NCBI GenBank assembly: GCA_026982695.1
Contig: JALSGS010000010.1
Coordinates: 1-42,423, forward strand
Reading direction: 5' to 3'
Source of the DNA: Saprospiraceae bacterium
Lineage (GTDB): Bacteria; Bacteroidota; Bacteroidia; Chitinophagales; Saprospiraceae
DNA length: 42,423 nt
Shown: positions 16,947-26,063 of the stretch, one piece after another
Numbering within the stretch: position 1 is the first letter of the stretch
Layout of the letters: each line of letters begins with the position of its first letter
Translations under genes and position numbers: made by a program
Notes under the pieces: model-generated
The model's database searches: none
The model's input: the letters and a program-made list of their open reading frames with translations, nothing else
Told to the model about the DNA's origin: nothing

Positions 16947-17741
16947 ATGCTCGAGATGTCATCTATACCAACCCAGTCACTTCTTGAAGTCTTGCATCGC
17001 ACCATCCGTCAGGCTGGTCAACTCATCATGGATATTTACCAACAAAGCGAAAAATGGGAAATAGAAACTAAATCTGACGAGTCTCCGCTCACACGTGCAG
17101 ACCGGGAAGCCAACCAGTTGATTTGTGCGGTGTTGCGTCAGCTCGAGTTTCAGGCACCTATTATTGCTGAGGAAAGCAAAAAAGCCCCTTGGGCGCAACG
17201 TCGTCAATGGGAGTATTGTTGGTTAGTCGATCCACTCGATGGCACTAAAGAATTCATCAAGCGCAATGGCGAATTTACCGTCAATATTGCATTGGTCCAT
17301 CGAGGGCGCAGTGTGTTGGGGGTCGTATATGCACCAGTGCTCGACGAGTTGTATTGGGCAGTACAAGGTCAAGGCGCGTGGATGGATGCAGGTCAAGGCC
17401 CTATCTCACTACAAGCCCCTTTGGTAGATCGCCACAAGAAGGGGTTGCACATCGTGTGTTCGCGTTCGCATCTCAACGAACAGACGCTAGCTTTTGTACG
17501 GCAATTCGACGAGCCCGTGATCATCTCGCGGGGTAGTGCTTTTAAATTTCTGATGATTGCTCGTGGCGAGGCGCACGTCTATCCTCGATTGGGGCCCACT
17601 ATGGAATGGGATACGGCAGCGGCTCACATTATACTCGAAGAAGCGGGTGGCCAAGTGTTGGCCTACGATACAGGTCAGTCTTTGCAATACAACAAGCAAG
17701 ATTTGCACAATCCTTGGTTTGTGGCGTGGGGGCGCAGGTAG
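16947..17741 (+). CDS. cysQ: 3'(2'),5'-bisphosphate nucleotidase CysQ
   Basis: A 264-residue member of the inositol-monophosphatase superfamily. The metal-binding motifs are present: EES (PIIAEESKKA, about residue 75), DPLDGTKEF (about 96-104) and, near the C-terminus, MEWDTAAAH (about 213-221). The KRNGEFTVNIAL stretch after the DPLDGT motif is typical of CysQ rather than inositol phosphatases. It hydrolyses 3'-phosphoadenosine 5'-phosphate, the by-product left when PAPS donates its sulfate. That fits the cysC-cysD-cysN genes about 15 kb away in the same window. Start: ATG 16947, with ATG 16956 as alternative. It precedes a glycosyltransferase gene by 47 bases on the same strand. Confidence 0.92.
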   Translation: MLEMSSIPTQSLLEVLHRTIRQAGQLIMDIYQQSEKWEIETKSDESPLTRADREANQLICAVLRQLEFQAPIIAEESKKAPWAQRRQWEYCWLVDPLDGTKEFIKRNGEFTVNIALVHRGRSVLGVVYAPVLDELYWAVQGQGAWMDAGQGPISLQAPLVDRHKKGLHIVCSRSHLNEQTLAFVRQFDEPVIISRGSAFKFLMIARGEAHVYPRLGPTMEWDTAAAHIILEEAGGQVLAYDTGQSLQYNKQDLHNPWFVAWGRR

Positions 17742-17788
17742 GCGTCGTAGGTATGTTCCATGTGTCGGTGTATCAATCTATGCTATAA

Positions 17789-18562
17789 ATGAATGCTTTT
17801 TCGGTAGTAATCATTGCCAAAAACGAGGCGCACAACATTGGGCGTACTCTTGAAGCCGTGCGCAACCTTAGCGATGACATTGTCGTGGTAGACTCGGGTA
17901 GTACCGATGGCACCCAAGACATTGCACGTGCAATGGGCGCGCGCCTCATTGAAACGCCGTGGCTGGGCTATGCACGCACTAAGAACTTGGGCAATGACAC
18001 AGCGCGTTACGCATGGGTGCTCTCACTTGATGCCGACGAAGTGGTGTCGCCCCAACTGGCGCGTAGCCTCCAGCTCTGGCAGCCTGAGCCCCAGACGGTT
18101 TATGCGCTTGATGTGATCACCAACTATTGTGGTCGGTGGGTGCGCCATAGTGGTTGGTATCCCGATTGGAAAGTACGTTTGTTTAACCGGCATGAAGTGC
18201 ATTGGACAGGGCCCCTTGTACATGAATATTTGGCTGTGCCCAAACACTATCGCGTAAAACGGCTCAAGGGCAAATTATGGCACTATAGTTATAGATCAGA
18301 AGAAGATTTCTTACAGCGTCTCGAGCACTACGCATATCTGTCGGCTCAACTGCGTTTTCAGAAAGGGCAGCACCCGGCTTGGTGGCAAAAGCATCTGGCA
18401 CCAGCCTTCCGTTTTTTCAGAACCCTAGTGCTCAAACACGGCTGGCTCGATGGCAAACTTGGATGGAAACTAGCTCGTCATAATGCTCGTCTAGTGCGCC
18501 GTCGTTATGAGATACTCAAAGAACTTTGGGAAAAGGAAGCCTCTTCTATTGCTCATCGTTAA
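17789..18562 (+). CDS. Glycosyltransferase family 2 (WaaE/KdtX-like)
   Basis: A 257-residue GT-A fold glycosyltransferase. The N-terminal strand and nucleotide site FSVVIIAKNEAHNIGRTL is followed by VVVDSGSTDGTQ and the metal-binding SLDADEV motif (about residue 80). Later, WVRHSGWYPDWKVRLF and LVHEYL are characteristic of the WaaE/KdtX subgroup. Those enzymes add glucose to the lipopolysaccharide inner core at the cytoplasmic face of the inner membrane. A basic amphipathic C-terminus (KLARHNARLVRRRYE) may help membrane association. The exact sugar and acceptor are unknown. No other LPS gene is adjacent; it probably reads through from cysQ. Confidence 0.9.
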   Translation: MNAFSVVIIAKNEAHNIGRTLEAVRNLSDDIVVVDSGSTDGTQDIARAMGARLIETPWLGYARTKNLGNDTARYAWVLSLDADEVVSPQLARSLQLWQPEPQTVYALDVITNYCGRWVRHSGWYPDWKVRLFNRHEVHWTGPLVHEYLAVPKHYRVKRLKGKLWHYSYRSEEDFLQRLEHYAYLSAQLRFQKGQHPAWWQKHLAPAFRFFRTLVLKHGWLDGKLGWKLARHNARLVRRRYEILKELWEKEASSIAHR

Positions 18563-18923
18563 ATCTATGAAAGCAGTTGGGCGCAAAGATCCAAGTTGCG
18601 TTATACGGACTGAATGGGTGGCCATATTGTGTATGGCAAAGTGAATCTGCAATTCAAAAGGCACGATATTGGCACTTCAGTGGTATATTTATACGCAAAA
18701 GCAGGAGCTTAGGCATTAGTCGCTATACTACAAGTAGCGAGGCGTAGGCCGCCACAATAAGGCGTGTTTAAGCGATTGAGCTAGCAGGAGCATCTGTGGA
18801 GGCAGCGATTGTAGTATCCGAGGTATCTTTCCCATGAGCAGGCAGCTATAGTGGAGAGAAGCTGCGTTCGGATATGGCCTTCGCAACATGAGAAAGAGCC
18901 CGACCTCATTTTAAAGTAGGCAA
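18563..18923. other. Intergenic region with no supported gene
   Basis: The stretch has no convincing coding frame. A one-mismatch -7-like box TATATTTA sits at 18684-18691. A small stem-loop TCGCTA/TAGCGA sits at 18720-18740. Either a promoter with a long leader for the sigma-factor gene or a small RNA could lie here; neither is demonstrated. Confidence 0.5.
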
Positions 18924-19463
18924 GTGACCGAAAGGGAGCTCATAGAAGGCTGTCTGCGCGGTGAGCGAGCAGCTCAGGAAGAACTCTTCCGGCGATACTC
19001 GGGCAAGATGTTGGCCGTGTGTCGCCGCTATGCGCGTCATGAAATGGAAGCGGAAGACTTGTTGCAAGAAGCTTTTATCCGCGTATTCGATCGCTTGTCC
19101 CAGTTCAAACATCAGGGCTCTTTTGAAGGTTGGATACGGCGCATAGTGGTGCACACCGTACTGAAGCACTTTCGCAAGGCCAGTACGCAGCGCGAGCAAA
19201 TTGGCTTGCCGGAGTTTGTAGAAGGCGAGTACATTGACCCTTCGGCACTTCAACACTTGCAAGAGGAAGAGTTGCTCAAGCTCATAGCTGCTTTACCCGA
19301 TGGCTATCGCCTCGTATTCAACCTCTATGCTATTGAAGGTTATAGCCACAAGGAAATCGCACAGCTTTTAGGCATAGGTGAGAGTACTTCGCGCTCGCAG
19401 TTTCTCAAAGCCAGAAAAACACTACAAGCTCAATTGCGCAAGTTGTTGAGTATCTTTGTGTAG
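18924..19463 (+). CDS. ECF-type RNA polymerase sigma factor
   Basis: A 179-residue sigma-70 family protein starting at GTG (MTERELIEGCLRGERAAQEELFRRY). Region 2 holds MEAEDLLQEAFIRVFDRLSQF and FEGWIRRIVVHTVL (about 40-80), which melt and read the -10 element. Region 4 holds YSHKEIAQLLGIGESTSRSQFLKARKTL (about 140-168), a helix-turn-helix for the -35 element. Regions 1 and 3 are missing, as in all ECF factors. Twenty-one bases downstream is a membrane protein with an anti-sigma-like N-terminus, which I infer to be its partner. The signal and regulon are unknown. Confidence 0.93.
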   Translation: MTERELIEGCLRGERAAQEELFRRYSGKMLAVCRRYARHEMEAEDLLQEAFIRVFDRLSQFKHQGSFEGWIRRIVVHTVLKHFRKASTQREQIGLPEFVEGEYIDPSALQHLQEEELLKLIAALPDGYRLVFNLYAIEGYSHKEIAQLLGIGESTSRSQFLKARKTLQAQLRKLLSIFV

Positions 19464-19484
19464 TACTTTGTATCCATATCAAAC

Positions 19485-20759
19485 ATGCTTATGCCATCAG
19501 ATGAGCGATTTGAGCAGATCCTACGCGATAAGCTCTACGATTACGAGCTACCACCACCCATGCACTTGCTTCATGGTGTCGTGCAAAAGCGCCGTAGGCG
19601 CAAATTAGCCATTTGGGTACTGACCCTGAGTGCGAGCTTCCTATTGATAGGAGGCATGGGGTGGTGGATGCGACAATCACAGGCAACCAAGCCACCTCGC
19701 CAGCTAAAGCCAATGATGCCACAAGCCGATGTGGCAGCTTCAGTGTCCAATGATCCAGTGGCCCAAAGGCCTGCCGAGTTTGTGAGGGGGGCTGTTGCTG
19801 CGTCGGAAAACCAGGCCGGGCTGCAAGAGGCAAAGTTGTCTGAGAGAGCACTCAATCCACTGCCGAGATACCTCCATCATGCCGTACGTACCCAGCATGC
19901 TGATCAGGGTGGGCTCGTAAAAAGGCGGAGTAGAGAAAACACGTTGACTCAATTGCCAATTGCCGCACTCAGCAGCATGCCTAACACTCTAAGGCACCGC
20001 CAGCTCGCCATGCACAACGGTTGTCCTAGCCAATTCGATAAAAAGTGGCATTCAGCTTTATTTGCGGAAGCTTATACAGGCCCTTGGATGGGCCTATCGC
20101 AAATCAGGGGGCGTCGGCCTCAATTTGCCTTTTATGCACAGGCGCGGCGTGAAACAGAAAGTCCTAGGCTCGGATATACAGCAGGCTTGCGCTTGGCGTT
20201 ATTGACCAGTAAGGGATGGTCAGCGCGAGTCGGTATCGAATGGAGCTCACTCCACGAGCGGTTTTATTACGAGCAGGAAAATGAGGAGCGACTCATTATC
20301 ATCACTCGTTACGACGAATGGGGCAATGTCATCGGAGTAGATACGACCATTGAAGTAGGTACGCTCATTCGCCATACGACTAACTACATACGCATGGCCA
20401 ACCTGCCGCTGCAGATAGGCTGGACCTATCGCTCCGACAACAGGCGCTGGACTTGGGGCGGGCAAATAGGCGTAGTGGGGAATCTTGGCCTGTGGGCCAA
20501 AGGAGATTTGTTGTCTCCTGAGTTAGAGCCTGTGTCCCTGATGGAAGCTGATGCGCAATATTACACGATCTTCAAGCCCCGAGTGGGCTGGGCAGCTAGC
20601 TTAGGCTTGTCATGTAGTTGGATGCCTATCGATGGTTTGAGACTGTTTGTTCAGCCAACAGTACGCAGATGGCGTACCTCTTTTACCAATGACAATTATC
20701 CATTGAGACAACACTATACGGAGGTGGGCGTGCAGATGGGCGTGCGGTGGCAGTTGTGA
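19485..20759 (+). CDS. Anti-sigma-like N-terminus fused to outer-membrane beta-barrel-like domain
   Basis: A 424-residue protein. Residues 1-38 are short, acidic then basic (ERFEQILRDKLYDYELPPPMHLLHGVVQKRRRRK), resembling the N-terminal motif of proteins found beside Bacteroidota sigma factors. One transmembrane helix follows (about 39-60, LAIWVLTLSASFLLIGGMGWWM). Next is a low-complexity linker (about 65-170), then a region rich in alternating hydrophobic strands (about 190-424). That region includes YTAGLRLALLTSKGWSARVGIEWSS and VGWAASLGLSCSWMPIDG, and ends VGVQMGVRWQL like an outer-membrane barrel. The sigma neighbour suggests a regulator. How a protein with an inner-membrane-type anchor carries a barrel-like domain is unclear. 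Annotation as a plain outer-membrane protein is the alternative. Confidence 0.72.
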   Translation: MLMPSDERFEQILRDKLYDYELPPPMHLLHGVVQKRRRRKLAIWVLTLSASFLLIGGMGWWMRQSQATKPPRQLKPMMPQADVAASVSNDPVAQRPAEFVRGAVAASENQAGLQEAKLSERALNPLPRYLHHAVRTQHADQGGLVKRRSRENTLTQLPIAALSSMPNTLRHRQLAMHNGCPSQFDKKWHSALFAEAYTGPWMGLSQIRGRRPQFAFYAQARRETESPRLGYTAGLRLALLTSKGWSARVGIEWSSLHERFYYEQENEERLIIITRYDEWGNVIGVDTTIEVGTLIRHTTNYIRMANLPLQIGWTYRSDNRRWTWGGQIGVVGNLGLWAKGDLLSPELEPVSLMEADAQYYTIFKPRVGWAASLGLSCSWMPIDGLRLFVQPTVRRWRTSFTNDNYPLRQHYTEVGVQMGVRWQL

Positions 20760-20804
20760 TCCGTCGCAGAATAGCTATTTTTGCCCAAATTCAGCAACGT
20801 GCCC

Positions 20805-21455
20805 ATGCTTTTCAACCTTAGTGACCAACCATCTATAGCCAACCAGTTTATTTCCGAGCTGCGCGACTTTCGCCTACAGAAGGATAGCATGCGCTTTCGG
20901 CGCAACTTGGAGCGCATTGGCGAAATACTGGCCTATGAAATCAGCAAAAAGCTGAAGTACAAAACAATAAAAGTGGAAACCCAGCTCGGCGTAGCTGAAG
21001 TAGAGGTGCCAGCAGAGCAGATCGTGTTGGCCACTATCTTGCGAGCTGGCTTGCCGATGCACTACGGCATGCTATCGTTTTTCGATCAGGCAGCTAATGC
21101 CTTTATTTCTGCTTATCGCATGCACCACAAGGATGGCTCTTTTGAAATTCGACTCGAATATTTGTCAGCCCCAGATCTCAATGACAAAGTGCTCATCCTG
21201 TGTGATCCCATGTTAGCTACAGGCTCTTCGATCGACCTGACTTTGCGGGAGCTGCGCAGATTTGGCACACCTGTTAAAGTACATATTGCCACCGTGATTG
21301 CTTCTACTTATGGCATACAGTTCTTGCAGCGCACCCACCCCGATGCAGATATATGGATGGGAGCACTTGACGAAGAGCTGACAGCCAAATCCTATATCGT
21401 ACCGGGTTTAGGTGATGCAGGCGATTTAGCCTTTGGCAGCAAGGAGGAAGAGTAG
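20805..21455 (+). CDS. upp: Uracil phosphoribosyltransferase
   Basis: ATG at 20805 (MLFNLSDQPSIANQF) matches the usual start of Bacteroidota family members; the frame also opens at a TTG 24 bases earlier. About 216 residues, normal length. The PRPP-binding loop ILCDPMLATGSSIDLTL is complete, and the uracil-binding end PGLGDAGDLAFGS is present. The enzyme makes UMP from uracil and PRPP in pyrimidine salvage in the cytoplasm. It follows the beta-barrel gene by 45 bases; no functional link is apparent. Confidence 0.95.
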   Translation: MLFNLSDQPSIANQFISELRDFRLQKDSMRFRRNLERIGEILAYEISKKLKYKTIKVETQLGVAEVEVPAEQIVLATILRAGLPMHYGMLSFFDQAANAFISAYRMHHKDGSFEIRLEYLSAPDLNDKVLILCDPMLATGSSIDLTLRELRRFGTPVKVHIATVIASTYGIQFLQRTHPDADIWMGALDEELTAKSYIVPGLGDAGDLAFGSKEEE

Positions 21456-21477
21456 AGTGATACAGTAGCACAGATTG

Positions 21478-21705
21478 CTACGAGAAAAACTTTCTGATCA
21501 GATTGAGAATGATGCTCAGCGCGATACTTAGTAACAGCATAGTAGTAAAGGGGAAGTAGATACGCACATTGGGGCGTTCGATGCGTATGTCGCCAGGTAG
21601 CCGGCCAAACCAGCCCATTTTACCTTCGAGTAGAAATAATAAGCCACCAATAACCAAAAAGATCAGGCCAATAATGACAAAAAATCGAGGAATAGGGTTG
21701 GGCAT
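21478..21705 (-). CDS. DUF2905 family small membrane protein
   Basis: A 75-residue protein starting at ATG 21705 (MPNPIPRFFVIIG), with ATG 21720 five codons earlier as an alternative. The longer open frame up to 21987 overlaps the giant-protein gene and is not coding. Two transmembrane helices (about 8-27 and 53-72) flank the conserved GWFGRLPGDIRIERPNVRIYFPF loop that defines DUF2905. Its function is unknown. It is convergent with upp and lies downstream of the giant T9SS protein on the same strand. Confidence 0.9.
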   Translation of the reverse strand: MPNPIPRFFVIIGLIFLVIGGLLFLLEGKMGWFGRLPGDIRIERPNVRIYFPFTTMLLLSIALSIILNLIRKFFS

Positions 21706-21779
21706 GTGCTCCACTTCCATACAGCGTCGCGTTTTGTAGAAAAGCTTTTTTTGATTACAGCTAAGTGCTATAAGCGTGC

Positions 21780-24700
21780 TTAGCGCAAAAATGCGAGTTT
21801 GTGCACAAAAAACTCGCCTTGATCCGATTCGATGACTAGTACATATATGCCAGGGCCATCTAATTGCTCTGCTTGAAGTGTCCATTGATGGAGACCAGGA
21901 GGTAGCCTTTTGGCAAATGACCAGATGGTTTTTCCTTGTATATCGAGTAGGCGGATGTGCAATTGCCGTGTTTGAGGTAGATAGCAAGAAAAGGTTGTCT
22001 GTTGTGGGAAGGGGTTAGGCATAGGTGGGCCGAATACTATTTCAGAGGGTATTACAGTGGTTTTAAGTTGTAGCTTGTAAGGCTGTTGACTGTCGTCCCA
22101 TGCTACTGATTCGAGCCATTGATCGATAAGGCGAAATGTGGGAAGCACTTTTTGTGTAGCTGTGTTTGCACGAAATCGCAAAGCCATTAAGGTCTGACCA
22201 GGCATAAGGGGGGCATTCCCATGCCAACTGAGCAATAACTGCCCTTGATCTACAAAGGCGGTGCCTATAGAGGAAGAGTCAGCCACACCCCTTATGAGAC
22301 CTGTGTATTGCCAGTTGTAGGCGTCGAACGAGAGACAGAATTGCAGCGCTTGTAATGGTGGCGTTTGTGGTGCTGTGTAGATGCGCAAAATCCCCTCTTG
22401 GCTGTCAGGCTCGTATTGAAAGGTAGCTTCTAACGCCAGTATGTTGGGTGGCTGGTCCGTTCGATCAGTAGCCAGTGGGCTGTCGGTTAGCTCTGGGTTT
22501 GCTGTGTAGTTGATATCGCCTACCTTGACTGCGATGAAGTCTAGCGAATCAATGCTTTGGGAAAGGGTGTCTATGACAACTGTTTCGGGAAAGCTCCATG
22601 GGTCGTCAGGGGGGAAGACGTGACTAGCCGGTATAAAGCGCCAGGAAGTATTTCCAGCTAGCGAGTCGATTTTGTAAAGAATAAGCCGGCGTAGCTGGAG
22701 TACGTCGAAAGTAGTGATTGATTGAGAATTGTTGGCATCGGCAGCGATAAGTTGGTAAGGTGAGTCGAGCGTGTCAATGCCGAGTATATGGCGGGTGATG
22801 AGCACTAGATCAAGTGTAGATACTCCATTGAGCCAATCACCACTTCGATAGGCACTGAGTTGAAAAGTACTTCCTAAAGGCAAGCTGTCGAAGCGAAAGG
22901 TTCCGTCGATGCCGGTGGTGTCGTATTGTGTGGTATCACCACTAAGCGTGACTTGAACTTGTGCGATACGCACACCCTGCTCAGTAGCTACTATGCCCTC
23001 AATACTGGGCAGGGCGTCAGGACAATACTCATTAGGATCCTGGATAAGCAAAATCGTTTCACAATAGTCTTGATTGCCCGCTTCATCCGTTACCCACATT
23101 TCGATGATTTCAGCACCCAGCTGGAGGCATCCAAATTCGGCATACTGGTCGGTAGTGTCGGCAGAAAAAGAGAATACGAGCTGATCTGAACAGTTGTCCA
23201 CGCTGCCGGCGTTAAAGAACCACGCCCATGCTTCGGCGTGTTGATTGTTGTCGAGCGTAACGACCATGCCATTGAGACAATAAGGCGAAGGAGGTTTGCA
23301 GTCAGAAGTGCGCAAATAGGTCTCGCATACACTGCTATTACCACAGTTGTCAGATGCAACGAATACAATGGGATATAGGCCAGGCATTACATTGTACCAT
23401 GGTCCTTGGCCGTTGCCCCATTCCGAAGTGATGTGAAAACTCACTTCGGGGCTACAGTCCAGCACATCGGGCAGGGGAATCATAATCGAGTCGGTACAAG
23501 ACTGACCATAAATGCACACATTCATTTCTGGGGGGCAGCTAATGATAGGTGCAACGGTATCGGTTAGTTTGATGATTTGCTTGGCAGTAATAAAGCCATC
23601 CCATATGTCGGGGTCAGGATCGAGGTCGAATACGCCATTGATCGTGCGGCTATCTTGAAAAGTGCGGTCGTCCAGATCGCCATCGCCATCTAAGTCGACA
23701 CCCAAAACACTTTCAGGTTGTTCGACTGTCTCTTGATCAATTTGGTCGCCTACTACACACCAATTGATTACCGTCCAGGTGCGTTCTATTTTGAAACAGG
23801 CATCGGCTACTACTTCGAATAGCTGATCTTCGTATGAGACGCCTATTAGCTCGCAAGAAGCACCAAAAATTTGAGGTTCGCCTGTAAAAGGTAAGCTGTC
23901 GCCACATTGCCCAGTAAAATCAGGCGGGAAAGAAACAACCCAATCAGACAGGTGCTCGATCTGAATGCTTTGTTCGCAAATAACCGGCCCATTTCCACTG
24001 GGATCAGTAATGATCCATTGCCGTTCGATACTGCCTACACCGCAGTTGCCCACGTTTATAGAAAAGGTGGCTCCAGCAATGCCTGTAAGGCAGTTATCCT
24101 GGATATTGGGAAAGCCAAATGGAGAAAGCACACTGACTTGGCCTGTTTGGAGGGGTACAGCTAACGAGTCGATGTAAAAATCGCAAGAGATAGTCGTATC
24201 AGCAGGGCAACTGTAAATGACAGGCATAGTCTTGTCACTCACTTCTACTTGGACCATACAATCGTTGAAATTGCCTTGGCAATCGAACACGCGTAGCACT
24301 ACAGTCTGAGGGCTGGACAATGCGTCGTTGCAGCAAAAGCTGACTGTTGGGTTGAATGTAAGACTCGTCGAATCGTTACAATTGTCGTTCATACGGCGTA
24401 CTTCAAAGTAGTCGATGCAGCAGTTATCGTGGCTGCCGTCGTCGAGTGCTGCAGCAGGTATTGTGGCCGTGCCATCTTGACCCAATGTCACTTCTGTAAG
24501 GGCATCACATACGACTACGGGCGGTGTCAGGTCTACTACTGTTGCCTGTACTGATTGTGCACTGATGTTGCCACAGGCATCAATGGCCAAATAGGTGATG
24601 GTATAGGTACCGGTTGACAAGCCCGGAGGAGGCACATGCCCCCCCATACTACCATCGTTGCCGTTGACGTAGATAGCTTCACCTATGGGGGTGAAAATCT

Positions 24701-25730
24701 GTACTTGTACTTGCGATTGACAGTCAGTGATGAGCGGTGGTGGGATAAATCCGTACGATACACAGCTATTATTAGCTGCTTGTGCTTCTACCACGAGTTG
24801 AAAATCAGATGCTATGACGCTTGGTGCTTGTGTGTCCGTAATGGCGATAAGCTGTGTATTGTCGGTACCTGTGCTGTCAGTAGTAATGAGCTGGCCACTG
24901 CACCAATCCATAATGCTCCAGCTGCGAATGATTCTGAAAGTGTTACCACATAGTGCGATGACCTCATCGGCCCAACCCACAGTATATGGACAGAAGCCGC
25001 CCGTATCCACTTGTGGGACACCTGAACCTTGCGGAAAAGGCAAAGGATCGATCAGCTGAGGGTTGGCTTGATATTGGGTGCATGTCCATGTCACATCTTG
25101 GGGAAAGAGTGGCGCCGGTGGTGTGTTTAGTGTAACCAACTGATAGCAAGTATCCGAGTGGTTGCCTGCCGTATCAGTAGCTTGAAATATGCGCGCGACT
25201 TGAGCTGGTGGGGTGCAAATGTCGGGTTGTAATACTTGCACTGCAAGTAAGGACACAGTAGGGAAGGCATCGCAGTTGTCCGAAGCTGTGGGAAAAGGCA
25301 GGCTATCGATAGATGCTCTGCAATTAACCGAAAGGGGGGGGCAGCTGTCAATGGTGGGCTTTAAAGCATCTTGCACCGAGAGCGTAGTCCAACACGAGTT
25401 GCCCGACGACAATTGGGTAACTGTGACCGTAAGCGTTTGATTGATCCAGGGCGTAGTAATGGGGTTAGGGACACTACTACCATCAGCTGATTCTATATAG
25501 ATGGTGTAGTCATTGGGGTTGGCGATGGGATTTGTCAAGAGCATCTCAACGCTAATCCATACTTCACACTGTGCATCCACCGAAATATTGAGCCCCGACA
25601 CACAGGTGAGTGTGCCTGATTGCCCCTTACCCTCATCTACAAACCAATAACAGCTCAGTAACCATAACAATGACCATGATGCAAGGGGCATCATGCTAAA
25701 AGGGAACTTTCTGGGGAACTCAATCATCAT
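21780..25730 (-). CDS. Giant T9SS-exported surface protein with HYR-like, dockerin-like and cohesin-like modules
   Basis: From ATG 25730 the product is about 1316 residues; the frame opens 20 codons earlier. The N-terminus has a signal peptide (MMPLASWSLLWLLSCYWF). Repeated HYR/immunoglobulin-like modules follow with recurring DNC and ATDxxGN motifs and many Cys (SDNCDAFPT, ATDTAGNHS, ASDNCGNSS). Near 22.9 kb is a carboxypeptidase-regulatory-like beta domain (IEGIVATEQGVRIAQVQVTL). A dockerin-like pair follows (STLDLVLITRHILGI and ADANNSQSITTFDVLQLRRL), then a cohesin-like beta domain. The last ~80 residues are a type A T9SS sorting domain (PNPFPQQTTFSCYLP ... GIYVLVIES ... FVHKLAFLR). It is therefore exported through the outer membrane and probably cell-surface attached. 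Role in adhesion or matrix is inference. Confidence 0.88.
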   Translation of the reverse strand: MMIEFPRKFPFSMMPLASWSLLWLLSCYWFVDEGKGQSGTLTCVSGLNISVDAQCEVWISVEMLLTNPIANPNDYTIYIESADGSSVPNPITTPWINQTLTVTVTQLSSGNSCWTTLSVQDALKPTIDSCPPLSVNCRASIDSLPFPTASDNCDAFPTVSLLAVQVLQPDICTPPAQVARIFQATDTAGNHSDTCYQLVTLNTPPAPLFPQDVTWTCTQYQANPQLIDPLPFPQGSGVPQVDTGGFCPYTVGWADEVIALCGNTFRIIRSWSIMDWCSGQLITTDSTGTDNTQLIAITDTQAPSVIASDFQLVVEAQAANNSCVSYGFIPPPLITDCQSQVQVQIFTPIGEAIYVNGNDGSMGGHVPPPGLSTGTYTITYLAIDACGNISAQSVQATVVDLTPPVVVCDALTEVTLGQDGTATIPAAALDDGSHDNCCIDYFEVRRMNDNCNDSTSLTFNPTVSFCCNDALSSPQTVVLRVFDCQGNFNDCMVQVEVSDKTMPVIYSCPADTTISCDFYIDSLAVPLQTGQVSVLSPFGFPNIQDNCLTGIAGATFSINVGNCGVGSIERQWIITDPSGNGPVICEQSIQIEHLSDWVVSFPPDFTGQCGDSLPFTGEPQIFGASCELIGVSYEDQLFEVVADACFKIERTWTVINWCVVGDQIDQETVEQPESVLGVDLDGDGDLDDRTFQDSRTINGVFDLDPDPDIWDGFITAKQIIKLTDTVAPIISCPPEMNVCIYGQSCTDSIMIPLPDVLDCSPEVSFHITSEWGNGQGPWYNVMPGLYPIVFVASDNCGNSSVCETYLRTSDCKPPSPYCLNGMVVTLDNNQHAEAWAWFFNAGSVDNCSDQLVFSFSADTTDQYAEFGCLQLGAEIIEMWVTDEAGNQDYCETILLIQDPNEYCPDALPSIEGIVATEQGVRIAQVQVTLSGDTTQYDTTGIDGTFRFDSLPLGSTFQLSAYRSGDWLNGVSTLDLVLITRHILGIDTLDSPYQLIAADANNSQSITTFDVLQLRRLILYKIDSLAGNTSWRFIPASHVFPPDDPWSFPETVVIDTLSQSIDSLDFIAVKVGDINYTANPELTDSPLATDRTDQPPNILALEATFQYEPDSQEGILRIYTAPQTPPLQALQFCLSFDAYNWQYTGLIRGVADSSSIGTAFVDQGQLLLSWHGNAPLMPGQTLMALRFRANTATQKVLPTFRLIDQWLESVAWDDSQQPYKLQLKTTVIPSEIVFGPPMPNPFPQQTTFSCYLPQTRQLHIRLLDIQGKTIWSFAKRLPPGLHQWTLQAEQLDGPGIYVLVIESDQGEFFVHKLAFLR
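25334..25341. repeat. Homopolymer of eight G inside the giant surface-protein gene
   Basis: Eight G on the plus strand (eight C in the coding strand, encoding Cys-Pro-Pro) lie near the 5' end of the gene. Slippage here would switch the surface protein off. No variation is shown by a single sequence. Confidence 0.85.
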
Positions 25731-26063
25731 ATTATTGCATTGGCCTGAGAGACGTAAGCCCAGCATGAAGCTAAATGCACTTGCTTGCAAGATTTGTTAC
25801 TGAAAGCTGCTTTTTTTTATTGCTAAAAAGCTTTTCAGGAAAGTATAGTTCTGGTACAAATCTTTTTTGAAGCTACATCGGCCAATGGGATGAGTAGACT
25901 ATATGGACGTGAGATCACGCTTGTAGATACATGTCATGACTATTGCATACTGATGCGATATCGTTCAAAAATACGACTTTTCTCTTGCTGTACATGTGTA
26001 TTTCCTCTGTATGTGTGCTTTAATAAGGTAGTGTGCTTTCTATACGAACAAATATCATGCAGG
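25731..26063. other. Intergenic region between the giant surface protein and nth
   Basis: No gene is supported. AT-rich runs occur at 25810-25870, probably the promoter zone of the minus-strand surface-protein gene. A lone TAnnTTTG match on the minus strand lies at 25976-25983 (TATTTTTG), without a -33 partner. A 65-codon plus-strand frame at 25890-26087 runs into nth and looks random. Confidence 0.5.

Noticed and set aside
21706-21987. N-terminal extension of the DUF2905 gene
   Set aside because: Overlaps the end of the giant surface-protein gene and lacks family similarity; the family start is at 21705.
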